A stretch of DNA of 64,000 nucleotides from Rhododendron vialii (GCF_030253575.1 NC_080567.1:15627001-15691000), one strand, 5' to 3'; counted from the first letter of the stretch, positions 12,424-24,198 are shown. Notes: generated from the letters alone by a model not told the origin. A program made the numbers and translations.

Positions 12424-12931
12424 ACATGACCTAGGTATTGCCCAAATGAGCCTTAAAAAGGAATAATGATTGTTTTCAAATGGATAGGAAGGAACTGTTT
12501 GGGCCGTAAGCTTCACCGGGGGTCTAATTTTCATTATGCACTTCATTCATCTACTGGGATTTCGGTAAGCAATAATGTTCAATGAAGAAATAAGCACTGG
12601 GCATGCACAGGAGAGGCTTGATCATGTTTCTTGTTTTCTTTATTACAAGGCTAAAAGTAACCATTGGAATCTAATACAAAATAGTACATAAAAAGGAAAA
12701 ACAAACAAAAAGACGACGTTAGAAAGGAAATCATTCCAAAATGTTGCAACTCAAGATGATTTCCCTCATTGAGGATGGCATATAGGTGAGTGCTAGAACC
12801 ACTGGTTAAACTGTCAGTGATCCCAACATAACAGATGAAGTCTCTGAAACAAAAATCTGAAGCAGACAACATCGTGTGGTTCTTCATCTTGTAGCTTAAA
12901 CAACATCATCAATGAATCCCCTTCAGCTGTT
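12424..12931. other. ORC4 3' flank
   Basis: About 500 bp downstream of the ORC4 stop codon. No coding signal is recognised. It should contain the ORC4 3' UTR and polyadenylation site, which I cannot place with confidence. Confidence 0.4.
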
Positions 12932-15900
12932 TCAACCTTCACGATCGATTAGTTTCTGAAGAATTGCCTATCAATACAAGTAAAATGATACCAATCACCA
13001 ACTTCTGATATATAAGGTAAGCCAAAATTGTTGACATCATAATAGGTCTATAAATGACGCTAGGAAGCTAGCTTTTTGGAACATTGTAATAAGATAGATA
13101 CTGAAAAAGAGCATGAAAATATTCCCACAGAGCTACGTAGATTCTTAAGTATAAAGTCAGATGTTTATCGATTTTCATATGTACGGTTACGTTATTTTTA
13201 TGGAGCACGAAAAATTAAGACCATTAACATGATGCATGCACTACAATTTTTCAAACTTACGGGACAAGAGCGATACGATTTTAACCCTTGATATAGTTCG
13301 TGGTAGGAGATTAGAAGCTTCACCGGGCGAAATTCAATAGACTGATTGTGCCCTCTATGATCCATAAAGGAGATCAATTCACGTGCAAGAAGGTGCTCAA
13401 ATGCCTGCAGAAGTTCAGATAAACAGTTAGCCAAAATATGATTGGGGGATATATTAGAAGCAAAGAATATCATGCAAAGTTCGATACCCACCCGTAAGCA
13501 TACATTCCGAGAATAGTAATCCGATGTCTGGAATGAATCATGTATACTTTTGTACTCTGGAATGCATGATTAACACTATGTCAAAACATATTGCCAAAGT
13601 TGAACTAACATAATAAACAACATTTCAGGCGCACCTTTCATTACAGAATTGAAGTTGTACGAGTCTTGCTCTTTTACTTCTAACCTCCTCATGCAAACTA
13701 GTATATAGAGCTCAAGAATGGAGCAATCTGCTTTAAAAAAAGGTTGAATTTGCACAGACAACATTTAGCGCCACATAAGTCTACGTCAAAAGAAACTCAA
13801 CAAAATGGTGATAAGAAGTCGGGCCTGATAGATATTTCAGCGCCTTCGTGACATATGTAGACGCCTAAAGAAGCATGCATGCGACTAGAAGCTTATTGTT
13901 TTTGGGTTCGTAAGTGGGCTTCTAAGAGTTTGAATTCCTACTTGAAAAGCAAATGAATGGAATATTTTTGCCGATCAAAAAAAAAGTCGAAAAGCTCGTA
14001 ACCAACGTAAAAATCAAGGAATAGAAAGATGTTCAAGTTTGTATGTGAATTGATCATCTCTTGGAAAGGAAATGCACTTTCCCAAATGATAGCAAAATTA
14101 TGGACACAAGAGAGAGAGACAACAAGAAGGTAAAGATTCTCCAATAACAAAAAAACAACCCGAATCATAAATAGTAATCAGCAAACGTAAGGACGCATAC
14201 AAGAAGAACATTATGAGGCTTTCTTCTGTCTTCCCATGGCTCAGATTAGAGTCGCTTAAGAGACATATTTAACCAGATTTAGAACTCCAATATTCCCTCT
14301 TCCAGAACTTACACAATCAGAAACAAGATTTTGTACCACGTTCTCCCTAAAACAAACTAGATACTGTATTAGTCTTCCTTAACAATTCTAATCCTCTTGA
14401 CTTATTTCTAGATAACGAATTCTACATGTCTCCAAGCTTATTCCTGAATCAAATGCCCCTCATCTTCCCCACTGGACTGGAAGGGAGAACGTTAGATGTA
14501 AACAGGCAAATTTGAAAGTTCCAGATCATAGCTTATTTATAAATCTGGCCATATTAGAGCTCATCAAGAAGTACTTGGCATCCAGCTCAAGCAAGAACCA
14601 GATGGATTCATATAAAATTGCATCATCTTTAGTATTCTATCAGAATAAAAGAAATAGGGAAAAACCCTATTATCAGAGTTCACCCTCCAAATCCAGACTA
14701 TCTATCAATCAGGCAGGCAATGAACCAAGGAAAGTTAAGGAACTCAAAAGCAGGAAATGCATGAGAAAGAGGGAAAGGTGTATTGAGGTACCCCCGTACC
14801 ATTTAAACATTCCAGCTTTGGCTGCCTTTGGATGCTAGCAAGTGCAGCTTTAAAGTTGTCAATAGACAACAACCCAGTTTCCACATTCATATGACGAACA
14901 GCAGAAAACCTGGCGTTAGAGACCATGAGAGTTAGGTTTAGGAACAAATAAAAGAAGTGCATGTTTGCACTAGAATTGTATGCTTTCTGATCTAAAAAAC
15001 TTACAGAAACTTCAAAAGATGGTTGCATGTGGAATCAGAAGTTGTTAATGTATCAATAAGTTGTTTGAATCTCTCATCGGCTAGTATGTTCTGATGAAAG
15101 TCAAGGATTTACATTCTAAGCATCCTATAGGCATACACCTAACTTCTCAAGTAATTCACCTTCCCCAAACAGACCACCCAAAATGTAAGCATGGGGTGTA
15201 TACCTTGCATATGATTGTTGAGGTGCATATTCTTTATATGATTTCTCTCTCCATGAGGAACACAAACAAAAACAACATACAAGGGAACATATGTCAAAAT
15301 AGAAAACCTTTAAACAAGTTATTTATCAAGATGGTTTAGAAAACACTATATAGCTCAATGCACATACAGGATTTTCTTATATAAATAAAGCCAAGCAAAC
15401 ATGGTGGAAAGGCACACACATCCTACCATAGCCCTTCTCAATATAATCTTTTACTTGCCAAAAAAAAAACATAAACGTAAAAAGTAAGAAAGCAAAATAA
15501 GGAAAAATATAGGAAATGTAGGACACTTCAACAAAAATCAAAATTGGATGTTCATTTGCCATCATGCAAATTTTGACCTCGTGTCAATTTGGATACAGGT
15601 ACTAATATGTCTGCTCTGTGAGAAATTGTAAAGTGATGGTTTCTTCATGAAATAGTGAAGCTTCTTTCCCTACAAGTTTTCATGTGCTCACTCTGCATCT
15701 CATTATTTCCACTTCTTGTTATTTAATGAAAGGAACTTCTCGTCAAGTTTTCTTTCCACACTATCTAAAAAAGTTTACATGCTCTAAGCCAAACTTGGAT
15801 GTGCTATTCAGAAAAACAAAGTTATAGAAAGGATACAAGAACGCTTGAGTTGAATTCAGAAACATAGTCATGCGGAAGGCTTGACTCTATTGGTAACTCC

Positions 15901-18576
15901 AAAATGTGCTTTAGAAGTCTGCATAACAAATAGGCTTGAAGATTAATACGTCAACACTTTTATCTAGAATCCTCAACTTGGTCATAAGCTACAGCAGCTC
16001 TTCAGACGTAAGTTAGAGAAGTACCTCTGCAAATCTTCCTTCGATGGAGGAAGAAACAGGAGTTTCCTATGTGAGAAACGAGATCTCACTCTTTTTTCCA
16101 AGAGCTGATCAGCATCCTACATGTTGTTAGAAATAATTTATCAATTATTAGTGTTCTCTGCCAATTGCAGGACATTTTTGTGAACCACCAAATTCAATTT
16201 TCATGTTTAGCAATTATCTGGAACATCTCTCGTTTCTGACAGGACTAAATTAAACCCAGAAACATTAAAAAAGTGAAGATACATACCAGTCGGGAACTCA
16301 CACCAATTACAACAGCTTGTGAAGTTAGAGATTGCATTGCGTCGAGCAAACTATAAAGTAGTCGTTGTTTACCCTGAGAAGTGCGAGACAGGTAAAGCGT
16401 GTCACATCTAGCAACAGAAACGCAGAGCCATAATAGCCCATAGGGTTTCTCTGAAAAAAGGGAGTTTAATAGTTACTAATCCACCAAACTGCACCAAATG
16501 ATCAAGTACGATTAAACAATCATATATGCACCCAGAAGAAGAAGGAAGAATAAAAAGGTGATGTCAGTTCAAAGATTCAGGAATGCAAACAACAGAAGAG
16601 AATAGAAACAAACTTAAGATCTTACCTGGGCAAAGAGGTCAAATTCATCCAGTACGAAAATGACTGTTTTGTGTGTTAATCCACATTCCCTAGCAACACG
16701 ATATGACAAATGAGCATATATATGCATGGCAAATGCAACCAGCCCTGAAGTGTCTGATGGAAACTACAAATTTTGGATGCATGCCGACTTACTTTAACAT
16801 TGATATCATGAACTGGGTGTTATCATCAAAGGATGCCTGTAAAAACATTATGTTGACATTACAAATACTGAATCAATTATATTCCAAGCAAATTGTACAT
16901 TCTGAAATGCGTTAGTCATGTTACCATTTTTGAGAATAACAGTTTATGTTGACATTACAAATACTGAATCAATTATATTCCAAGCAAATTGTACATTCTG
17001 AAATGCGTTAGTCATGTTACCATTTTTGAGAATAACAGTTGATGTTCCATGCATAATTGTCGAGCAATTTCCTGGATAATAGAAAAGAAAGTAAAGGTAA
17101 CATAAAAAAGCATCAAAGAGAAAAACAAACATACAGGACAAGTAGAACTTTATTTTCCGTACTATTAAAAGGAATGTGGTAACGCTTTTAGTTGAGCTTC
17201 CTAAGAGAAGAGCCGCAATGATGTATATGAGATGCATATAAGCAATATGAAAAGTGTGACCATAGAAAGGCATTGATCTCTAACAATGCAGCCCAGGCTT
17301 GACTTGAATCCCACGATTTAGTAGAATCCCAAGATTTCTTATTCTTTCGATTGGGAATGAATTTGCAGCGAAACATGAAATTCAAATATATATGATGAAA
17401 AAAACAAGTGCAGGGAACATCAAAAAAGATAAACAACAAACGAGTATGCGAGGTTATCAAGATGAACCTTGAGTGCACAATTGTCGTCACTGTGTAAAAG
17501 CCCATTCAGCTTTATCTGAAACCGTCGCAAGATGAATCAATATAGTGAAAAGGTAAAAGACTCACCAAATATGAAAATCTCAAACGAAATAAGGGACACA
17601 TCACCATTCACCACGGTTGTTTTCTTTATAGAAAAAACAAAAATAACAAGCGAAGAAGCATGATTGGTATTCTCCCCCATGCATTCAATATCTAATCTTC
17701 CCAGGAAAAAGTAAAAGCTGAGCAGAAGCATACCACTGATATCGTGCCGGGATATTCTTTCAATACCTCTTCAATGACAAGCTCTAACACCTAAAAAGTA
17801 CGAAGTATCAGACAACAGATTAAAAAACAAGAAAACCAAGGCATTCTTCTCTATTCCATTCGATAACTAAATTGGGTTATCCATGAACAAGTAATCTCAA
17901 CAATTAACTACTCCCTCCGTTCCAATTTGTTTATGTATTTTTGACTTTGTCTTGTCCCAATTTGTTTGTCTGTTTGACTTTTAAATGAACAAAACTCCTT
18001 TTTTGCCCTTACTTTTTTTGAAATAAAGTAACTTTTCAAAAAAGTCGAAGGGTAAATATTGGAAAGTAAACTACTTTTAGGTGTAATCATTAGCGGAGTG
18101 ATTTTGGCACTCCCCAAATTGATAACCACGCTCCCAAGATTTTGGCAAATCAATTTTGGGGAGTGCCAAAATCAATTCCCAATCATTATGCTCCCTATTC
18201 CATTTGATAAGATAACTAAATTGGGTTAACAAACTTATCCATGAACAAGTAATCTCAACAATTGTTGATTATTACCGCATTTTTACCGCAACCTCGTGGA
18301 CCGAGGAGCAGAACAGAGTTGTTAGATGCCTCAGTGACCGAGCTCGATACGATGAACTTCAACTTGCTGGAATCAAACCAAAACAATGTCAATCGAATGG
18401 GGTGGAAGTGAAAAACACAGGAAACAGCGAGGGGATAGGGACCTGTAGTTGCTGTCGGGAGAGTGGGCGAAAGGAGAGAAGACGAATCTAGGGTTGCAGA
18501 GTCTGTTTCGAAGGAGGATTAGGGCTTCCCTTGCTAGGTCTTCCCGTCCCATTGTTTGCTTGGGGTTTTGCTGCAT
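12932..18576 (-). CDS. ORC4: Origin recognition complex subunit 4, 16 exons, intact
   Basis: AAA+ subunit of the nuclear ORC, which binds origins and loads MCM helicases. Exons: 18576-18443, 18366-18276, 17790-17734, 17515-17468, 17071-17021, 16836-16793, 16689-16626, 16373-16287, 16116-16025, 15918-15837, 15090-15005, 14909-14800, 13727-13635, 13556-13492, 13404-13261, 12967-12932. All junctions are GT-AG, phases agree, and the sum is 427 codons plus stop, close to the plant family length. Walker A (GPRGCGK) is in exon 2, Walker B (FVLDEFD) in exon 7, and exon 8 carries LLYSLLDAMQS. The later exons carry the expected C-terminal motifs (NVETGLLSIDNF, QRQPKLE, LELYILVCMRRLE). ATG 18576 is used; ATG 18552 (MGREDLAREA) is an equally good start. 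A MULE lies only 170 bp upstream. Confidence 0.95.
16848..17039. repeat. 96-bp tandem duplication across the ORC4 exon 5 splice donor
   Basis: Two nearly identical 96-bp copies lie head to tail (about 16848-16943 and 16944-17039). The unit contains the last 19 bases of ORC4 exon 5, its GT donor and adjoining intron. The real exon keeps the copy at 17021-17039; the other copy leaves a second, intact-looking donor in intron 5. Confidence 0.9.
17853..18261. mobile_element. CTCCCTCCG-type MITE in ORC4 intron 2, flanked by about 60-bp direct repeats
   Basis: The insert starts TACTCCCTCCGTTCC at 17909, a terminus common in plant Tc1/mariner-like (Stowaway-type) MITEs. It includes a hairpin: GATTTTGGCACTCCCC near 18101 is inverted near 18157. 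Host sequence TATTCCATTYGATAACTAAA... occurs on both sides (17853-17905 and 18197-18261), much longer than a TA target duplication, so a second event such as unequal exchange or template switching is likely. Confidence 0.55.
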
Positions 18577-19108
18577 TTGGGGAAGAAACGGCGGGAAATG
18601 ATTTTAACATTCTCAATTTATCAAGGATTATTAGCCATCTCTTTATTATATCTTTCATTTATACAAGTGTATGTGCAAATTCTTGAACTTAAGCGGAATT
18701 TTTCTTTTTCTCAAAATTGGACTTGACCTTGCCTTCACAAACGTTAGGGTAAATTACAGTTAACCCCCTCTAACTATGGGTCGGGGACGCTTTACCCGCT
18801 TTAACTTATTTTTTTAGCAATTAACCCCCTCTAACTTAACCCCCTCTAAGTAATGGAAACCTTATTCCACTTTCTTAACGGAGAGGCTTGAAGTTACGAA
18901 TTTGCCCTTCACAAAAACACGCCTCTGCAAAGGCCAAAGAAGTATTTCATGTTCCTTACCCTAACCCTTAAAAACATGCCTCTACAAAAATGGAGTCTCT
19001 CTCTTCTGCAAGATTCAAATTGCAGTTCTGAAGTCCAGGTTCACCCAAGCAAAACTCCCTCAAAAATCCAAACAGACACAGATTCTAGAGTGAGACACAC
19101 AGACGCAC

Positions 19109-19112
<4 letters not shown>

Positions 19113-19160
<48 letters not shown>
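19113..19160. repeat. (AG)n microsatellite
   Basis: About 24 uninterrupted AG units inside the left arm of the Pack-MULE. Short ORFs across it are artefacts. Confidence 0.95.
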
Positions 19161-19161
<1 letters not shown>

Positions 19162-19339
19162 AAACAAACCCTAATAAATGTCAAAAAAGCACAATCAATA
19201 ACCAATGAAACCCTAATTAGGAATATACAAATCATTGCTCTATTCAATCATTTCCATAGCAACCAACGAAAATAAATGTCCAAAAAAAGCACAAGCAGTT
19301 ATAATATATGAAACCCTAATTAGGAATCGAATTGCTCAC

Positions 19340-19557
19340 TTCAGAGAGGAGCCGATTCTTGGGGAGCAGTTTGGCCACTTCAGGAGGGAGAACCACGTGC
19401 CTGCAAAATCAACAATTCCAAACCCTCAAGGATATATGATTTTGAAAAACCAAAGTAGCGGAAATCGAAATCCGTAGAAATTAGGGCGTGGTCGATTGGG
19501 TTACCTGTACTCGAAGGTGTCGTCGAAGTACTTCTCGGAGTACTGGATCTAACCCAT
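19340..19557 (-). pseudogene. CKS1: Captured fragment of CKS1 (cyclin-dependent kinase regulatory subunit), exons 1-2
   Basis: On the minus strand, exon 1 (19557-19505) begins ATG GGT TAG and continues IQYSEKYFDDTFEY; exon 2 (19400-19340) reads HVVLPPEVAKLLPKNRLLSE. These match the plant CKS1 N-terminus, a small CDK-binding protein. The 104-nt intron between them is kept with GT and AG, so capture was from genomic DNA. Codon 3, Gln in the family, is TAG here, and the rest of the gene (third exon onward) is absent. Position inside a MULE arm makes this a Pack-MULE capture, not a host gene. Confidence 0.88.
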
Positions 19558-20524
19558 AACTAACTACAGTGAACTAGGATCGCTTGAAAGAGAGAGAGGA
19601 AGTTGATCTGTCGAATCTGCGAACATACAGAGAGGACTAATTACAAACCCTAATTCAGATTCGATGGAATTGTGAACGTAAAAGCGGAGATGGTGGAGTC
19701 TGTGGCGGAGCGGAGGTGGTGGAGTCTGTGCAGTGACGACGAGTAGCGGCCGTCGCCGTTGGAGGAGTTCCTACAGGTCGAGCGGAGGTTCGGCGATGTG
19801 GCGTTGTTCAGTGCTTCCGATGCGGAGCTCGAAGGCAGCGGTGGTCGGACGCGGGAGGGAGGGATGTTGTTCACTGACGAGAAGGTGCTTCCGTCGCGGC
19901 AGGCGGAGGACGAGGCGACCTGTTCGAATGAGGAGAGACAGACTTGTGTGTGTATATAGATGTGTATATAGATCTGCAATCTACAGCCCAGGAAAGCCCC
20001 AACCCATGATAGTTGGCGTGGCCTGGCCCCATGTCAGCTTTAAGTTTAAAAACAAAAACTAAAATCAAAATTTTGAATCGGCTGCCAAAAACCCATCCTC
20101 TTCTCGCGCGAAATTACCACGCTCCAGAACACAGAGAGAGAGAAAGAGAGAGGAGGAGGAGTCCGACCACCGGCCTCACCTCCACCTCCGGCGATCACCA
20201 CCACCAGCGGGCCCGCCTCCGACGATCAACCTGTTGCGAAAATTGACGCAACGCCGACTTCAAAACCACTGCCAAGGTCTCTCTCTCTCTCAAACCCTTG
20301 CTCCCATTCTCATCCACTGCAGTTCCTTCAACAAAAACCCATCATTTTCTAAAGTGCTCTTTCTTTCAAAGGGGAAAGTGATTTGCGAATCGATTTCCAG
20401 TGTTCTATTGGTGCTAATTCGTCTAAATTTTCTGATAGGGAAAGTTAAGGGTGAGATTAATGTACAAATTCTGACATGTGGGCTGCGAAATCAAAAGTAT
20501 TTAGGTTGCTTGATTAGGCCCAGT

Positions 20525-20755
20525 TCCGGAACAACTTAAAAATTAAATATTTATTTTATATTTTTAAATTAAAAAATTGTGTAAATAAAAATTAATTTTT
20601 AATTTTTTTTTGCACCGTATAAAAGATCTCATCGAGATCTTTCAAACAAGATCCATATTGCATATTTTTATATTTCAATAAGCCTATTATTTTTTAACTT
20701 AAAATTGCCTTCTTAAAAAATAAAGACTTATTTTACGTTTCGGAACGGGGTTTAA
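20525..20755 (+). mobile_element. AT-rich MITE-like repeat, copy 1 of 3
   Basis: AT-rich block with the core AAACAAGATCCATATTGCAT. The same core, with similar flanks, occurs reversed near 37385-37600 and again near 46676-46875, so it is a dispersed repeat. Termini not resolved. It lies inside the Pack-MULE. Confidence 0.5.
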
Positions 20756-21020
20756 ATGTGATTTTGACGGATCCTTTTATAGAAAAATGGGGGAATGGTT
20801 TGCTTGAAGTCCATGCCTATGAGGTTTGTCCAAGTAGGGAAGCAGCCGACGGGTTCCAATACAGACTCAGGTTCAGTCTAGTGTCAATCCCATCCGGTCA
20901 AGTCCAGTTTCGTTTTTGTGGGCCCATTGCGGGATCAGATTGGAAAAGTTCATTTTGTAGAACTCGTAAGGTTCTTGGAGATGGAAAAAAATAATGTTCT
21001 CTAAATGCAACAACTGGTGG

Positions 21021-22290
21021 TAAATTTTCAGCCAAATCAGCTTGGGAAGCCTGTCGGCATAGGAATTCTTTCCAACCTTGGCATACACTTGTGTGGTTCA
21101 GCCAAGGTGTGCCTAGATGGAGTTTCATTGCTTAGTTGGCTATCTTGGGAAGGCTGTCAACAAAGGACAAGTTAGTGAGTTGGGGTATGGTGGTGCCCCC
21201 TCTTTGTTTTCTCTACTTGACTGATATAGAATCTCATAGCCATCTTTTCTTTGAATGCCAGCTTTCTAAGATGATTTGGAGGCAAATTTTGGCTAAAAAT
21301 GGGATTACTAGGCTGGTTCTGCCTTTGACCCAGGAATTGGAGTGGGCAGTCCAGTATAGACAAGGGAAAAGCTTGTGTGATTCTCTGTATAAGCTGTCTT
21401 TGACAACCTTCGTTTATGTTCTTTGGGGGGAACAGAACTCGAGGATCTTCCAAGGCAAATCCAGAGGTGTTGATGGGATTGTGGGTGAAGTCTTTAACTC
21501 CATGAGAGCTAAGGTTAGCTCTTGGTCAGCTGTCAAATTCTCCATGCAGAATAGGAAGTTTTGCAATGATTGGCTTCTAGATTCTAGGATTTTTTCTATA
21601 AATAATTGTTCATGGTTTCCTTATGAGTTTGTTTTTTGGACGTCTCTTGGTCCTTTTGATGTATAGGTGGCCAGGGGGATGCCCCTGTTGATTTCTTCTA
21701 GCTTCGTGCGCGTTTTTTTGGTTATATAAATTTTTACTTGTTGGAAAATTGAATGGATTGGGGGTCTATTACTTCCCCATATTCATGGTGGGGGTTACCT
21801 CTATTCATTGTGGGGGTTTTTTTCCCATTCATTCTGCCATTTACTCCACGAATTGAAGGCCAGGCAACATTACAAGGGTCAAGTTCCGCCTATATAAGGA
21901 GCATTTCACAGCATAGTTCAACACAATTCACACAAAATCTACCAGCATTCTGATACATTGCGAGAGAGAGAGAGAGAGACGCTGAGTTAGTTTGCCAAGA
22001 CGTTCTTCGGTGGTGTTCCGACGTTCGTGGTCTGAGCCGGATCAATCCTGGGAGACAGACGCCGAGTAACCTCAACACCCTCCGGTAGGCGATGAATCTG
22101 TTTTAAGGACACCGTGTGAAACACGGGTTTCGGTTCACGAATCCATTCTGTATTTCGGTTTGCATTTCAGTCTTTGTAATTTCATTATGTTGTAATTTTG
22201 TTCATATGTAAATGTTATAGAATTCGTACTCGGGATTCCCGATTGTAAACATTTTGTGTATCATTACTTACCAATAAAAAAAAAAAAAAA
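21021..22290 (+). mobile_element. 5'-truncated LINE (L1-like) insertion, split by a solo LTR
   Basis: Target duplication AACTGGTGG at 21012-21020 and 22291-22299, with a poly(A) tail at about 22276-22290. The coding part (21021-21665) is the C-terminal reverse-transcriptase zinc-binding domain (zf-RVT): SAKSAWEA, LVWFSQGVPRWSFIA, then LAILGRLSTKDKLVSWGMV, followed by the HLFFEC motif. One in-frame TAG follows SFIA (21133-21135), so the copy is dead. A solo LTR interrupts its 3' UTR. It is the second layer of a three-level nest. Confidence 0.82.
21739..22263 (+). mobile_element. Solo LTR with 5-bp target duplication
   Basis: 525 bp beginning TGTTGGAAAA and ending TGTATCA, flanked by TTACT at 21734-21738 and 22264-22268. 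It contains CTATATAAGG near 21890 as a TATA box and a (GA)9 tract. No internal retrotransposon sequence remains, so it is a product of LTR-LTR recombination. The TGTTGGAAA start is frequent in Ty1/copia LTRs, but the superfamily is only a guess. It interrupts the LINE 3' UTR just before the poly(A). Confidence 0.8.
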
Positions 22291-23206
22291 AACTGGTGGA
22301 GGAATCACATATCTGTTTTGCAACCAGTCCCGCAAATATGAATAAAACAACACCTTGGAAATAAAGTATTGCCAATCCACTCACTATAAGGGGGTGTTTG
22401 GGAGGCATGGTTTTACATTTTTCAATTCCCATTTTTAGATTTTGGGTGTTTTGGATTTACATTTTTCAATTAGTCCAGTGTGACACATATCCTCATTATA
22501 TGACTCCAAGCAATTCAACCTGGCCTACAAGTCCTATGAATTTTAACTTTCACACTGACATTGAAATTATACAATCTACTCAAAAATGAAATCTTGCAAA
22601 ACTCTAATAGATTAAGCTTTTGGTTTCACATATTTACCATATAGTCAACAGATTCACGCAAAAAACTAAACATATAAAAAATCTTATGTTTCAATTCCTA
22701 GCATAAACCAAATAAGGAAAAGCAAAGAAACTAAAACCCAAACTTTCAATTGAAACCAGGCTCGACCTGGGCACAATCCCGTGAAACCACTATAGAAATC
22801 AACAAACAAAAAATAACAGAGAAAGATGAACAAAGCAACAAACAGAGAGAGACCTTGGTGGTGCGTGGTCGCGTCGGAAGTCGTGAAGGTGAAAATCGCC
22901 ACTGGTGGTGGCAGTGTTCGGTGGAGGGAAGGTCGCCAATGGTGGTGGCGGTCGCGGTGGTGGTGTTAGTCTGGTCGTAGACATCCTCCTCTCTCTCTCT
23001 CTCTCTACAGATGAACGCGTCTTTTGATTTTAGTTTTTTTTTTAACTTAAAGCTAACGTGGGGCCCAGTCCACGTCAACTATCATGGGTTGGGGCATGGT
23101 TTCATTTCCTGGGCTGTAGACTTATGTAGGAGAAAGATATTTACATTTGTAATGAGGGCACATAACACTTCCCATCCAAATCCTAACGAAATGAGGTTTC
23201 CATTAG

Positions 23207-23208
<2 letters not shown>

Positions 23209-23241
<33 letters not shown>
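23209..23241 (+). repeat. 33-base G homopolymer
   Basis: A run of 33 G followed by T and six more G, in the right TIR of the Pack-MULE. The left arm has no counterpart. It may form a G-quadruplex and may be a length error in the assembly. Confidence 0.9.
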
Positions 23242-23242
<1 letters not shown>

Positions 23243-23337
23243 GGGGGGAATAAGTTAGAAAGTGTAAAGTGTTCCTAACCCATAGTTAGAGGGGGTAAAT
23301 AGTAATTTACTCCAAACGTTATTCACAAGTATAAAAC

Positions 23338-23661
23338 GGGCACTGCTTTTCGCAGCCCTTTATTTTCTCCCATAGCCCGTTAAAAATTTTCAATTATACT
23401 CGACAGTTAGTTGCCGAAATTGAGATATGTTTTCAGCATCCAATTACCGAAATATAATATTTTTTTCAACAGCTATTTACTGAAAATGTATGTTCGGCAG
23501 TTGTTTACCGAAAGTTGAACATATTTTCGACATGTAGTTACCGAAATATAATCTTGTTTTCAATAATTATTTACCGAAATGTTATGTATGATTTTCAACA
23601 ACCATTTACCGAAATATAGTGGGTTATGGGAGAAAATAGAAAGCTGCGAATAACAGCGCCT
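23338..23661. mobile_element. 324-bp MITE with internal TTACCGAAA repeats
   Basis: Inverted ends of about 40 bp: CTTTATTTTCTCCCATAGCC on the left is inverted as GGTTATGGGAGAAAATAGAA on the right. TATAAAAC flanks both ends (23330-23337 and 23662-23669). The interior is about six degenerate units of roughly 40 bp, each with TTACCGAAA. An 8-bp duplication suits hAT, or a slightly decayed MULE. It sits 16 bp from the Pack-MULE target duplication. Confidence 0.65.
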
Positions 23662-24040
23662 TATAAAACTTCTCTACCTTTTCAAAATGACAACTTCATT
23701 TTATTGATCGGCAAGGCCATTTCAATATTGCATTTCAATCCATATAACAAGGGAAGGAGGGTTTTCAAAGACCCTGAAGAATATTCCTTTTCTTCCAATC
23801 TCAATCCTTCAATTCTACACCTCCAATGGTCCAAAAAATATCTCTCTCACAAACTAACTTTTGAATGGCAGTTTGGTAAATATGTGGGATTTTTCATGGC
23901 AAATATCGAGACTAGTTCCCTTTTTCTTGGCCGGTACAAACAAGCCTTTGCACCCCCCCTCCCTCCCTCCCTCTCTCTCTCTCTCTCTCTCACGGCTGAA
24001 TCACTCCTGAATTCAAAAGCCCCAAATTGGATTCAAAATT

Positions 24041-24043
<3 letters not shown>

Positions 24044-24112
<69 letters not shown>
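24044..24112. repeat. (TC)n microsatellite
   Basis: About 34 TC units. The serine-leucine ORF that crosses it is an artefact. Confidence 0.95.
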
Positions 24113-24114
<2 letters not shown>

Positions 24115-24195
24115 AGTAGTAGAAGATTCACGACAAACCCCCTCCATCTCCGATGATGGCCCTCATCGCCGAACCCTTCTCCGGCGAGCAACCCA

Positions 24196-24198
<3 letters not shown>

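Larger units (their letters stand above)
18747..23312. mobile_element. Pack-MULE with 9-bp target duplication, upstream of ORC4
   Basis: A 9-bp direct repeat CAAACGTTA at 18738-18746 and 23313-23321 flanks the element. Its ends are inverted: GGGTAAATTACAGTTAACCC on the left against GAGTAAATTACTATTTACCC on the reversed right. The inversion continues inward, with blocks around 19980-20065 and 23025-23120 (AACCCATGATAGTTGRCGTGG) matching in inverted orientation. A 9-bp duplication with long TIRs is typical of MULEs. No transposase is present. The left arm is about 1 kb longer than the right because it holds captured DNA (a CKS1 fragment), and the centre holds a MITE-like block and a LINE with a solo LTR. 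Confidence 0.8.
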
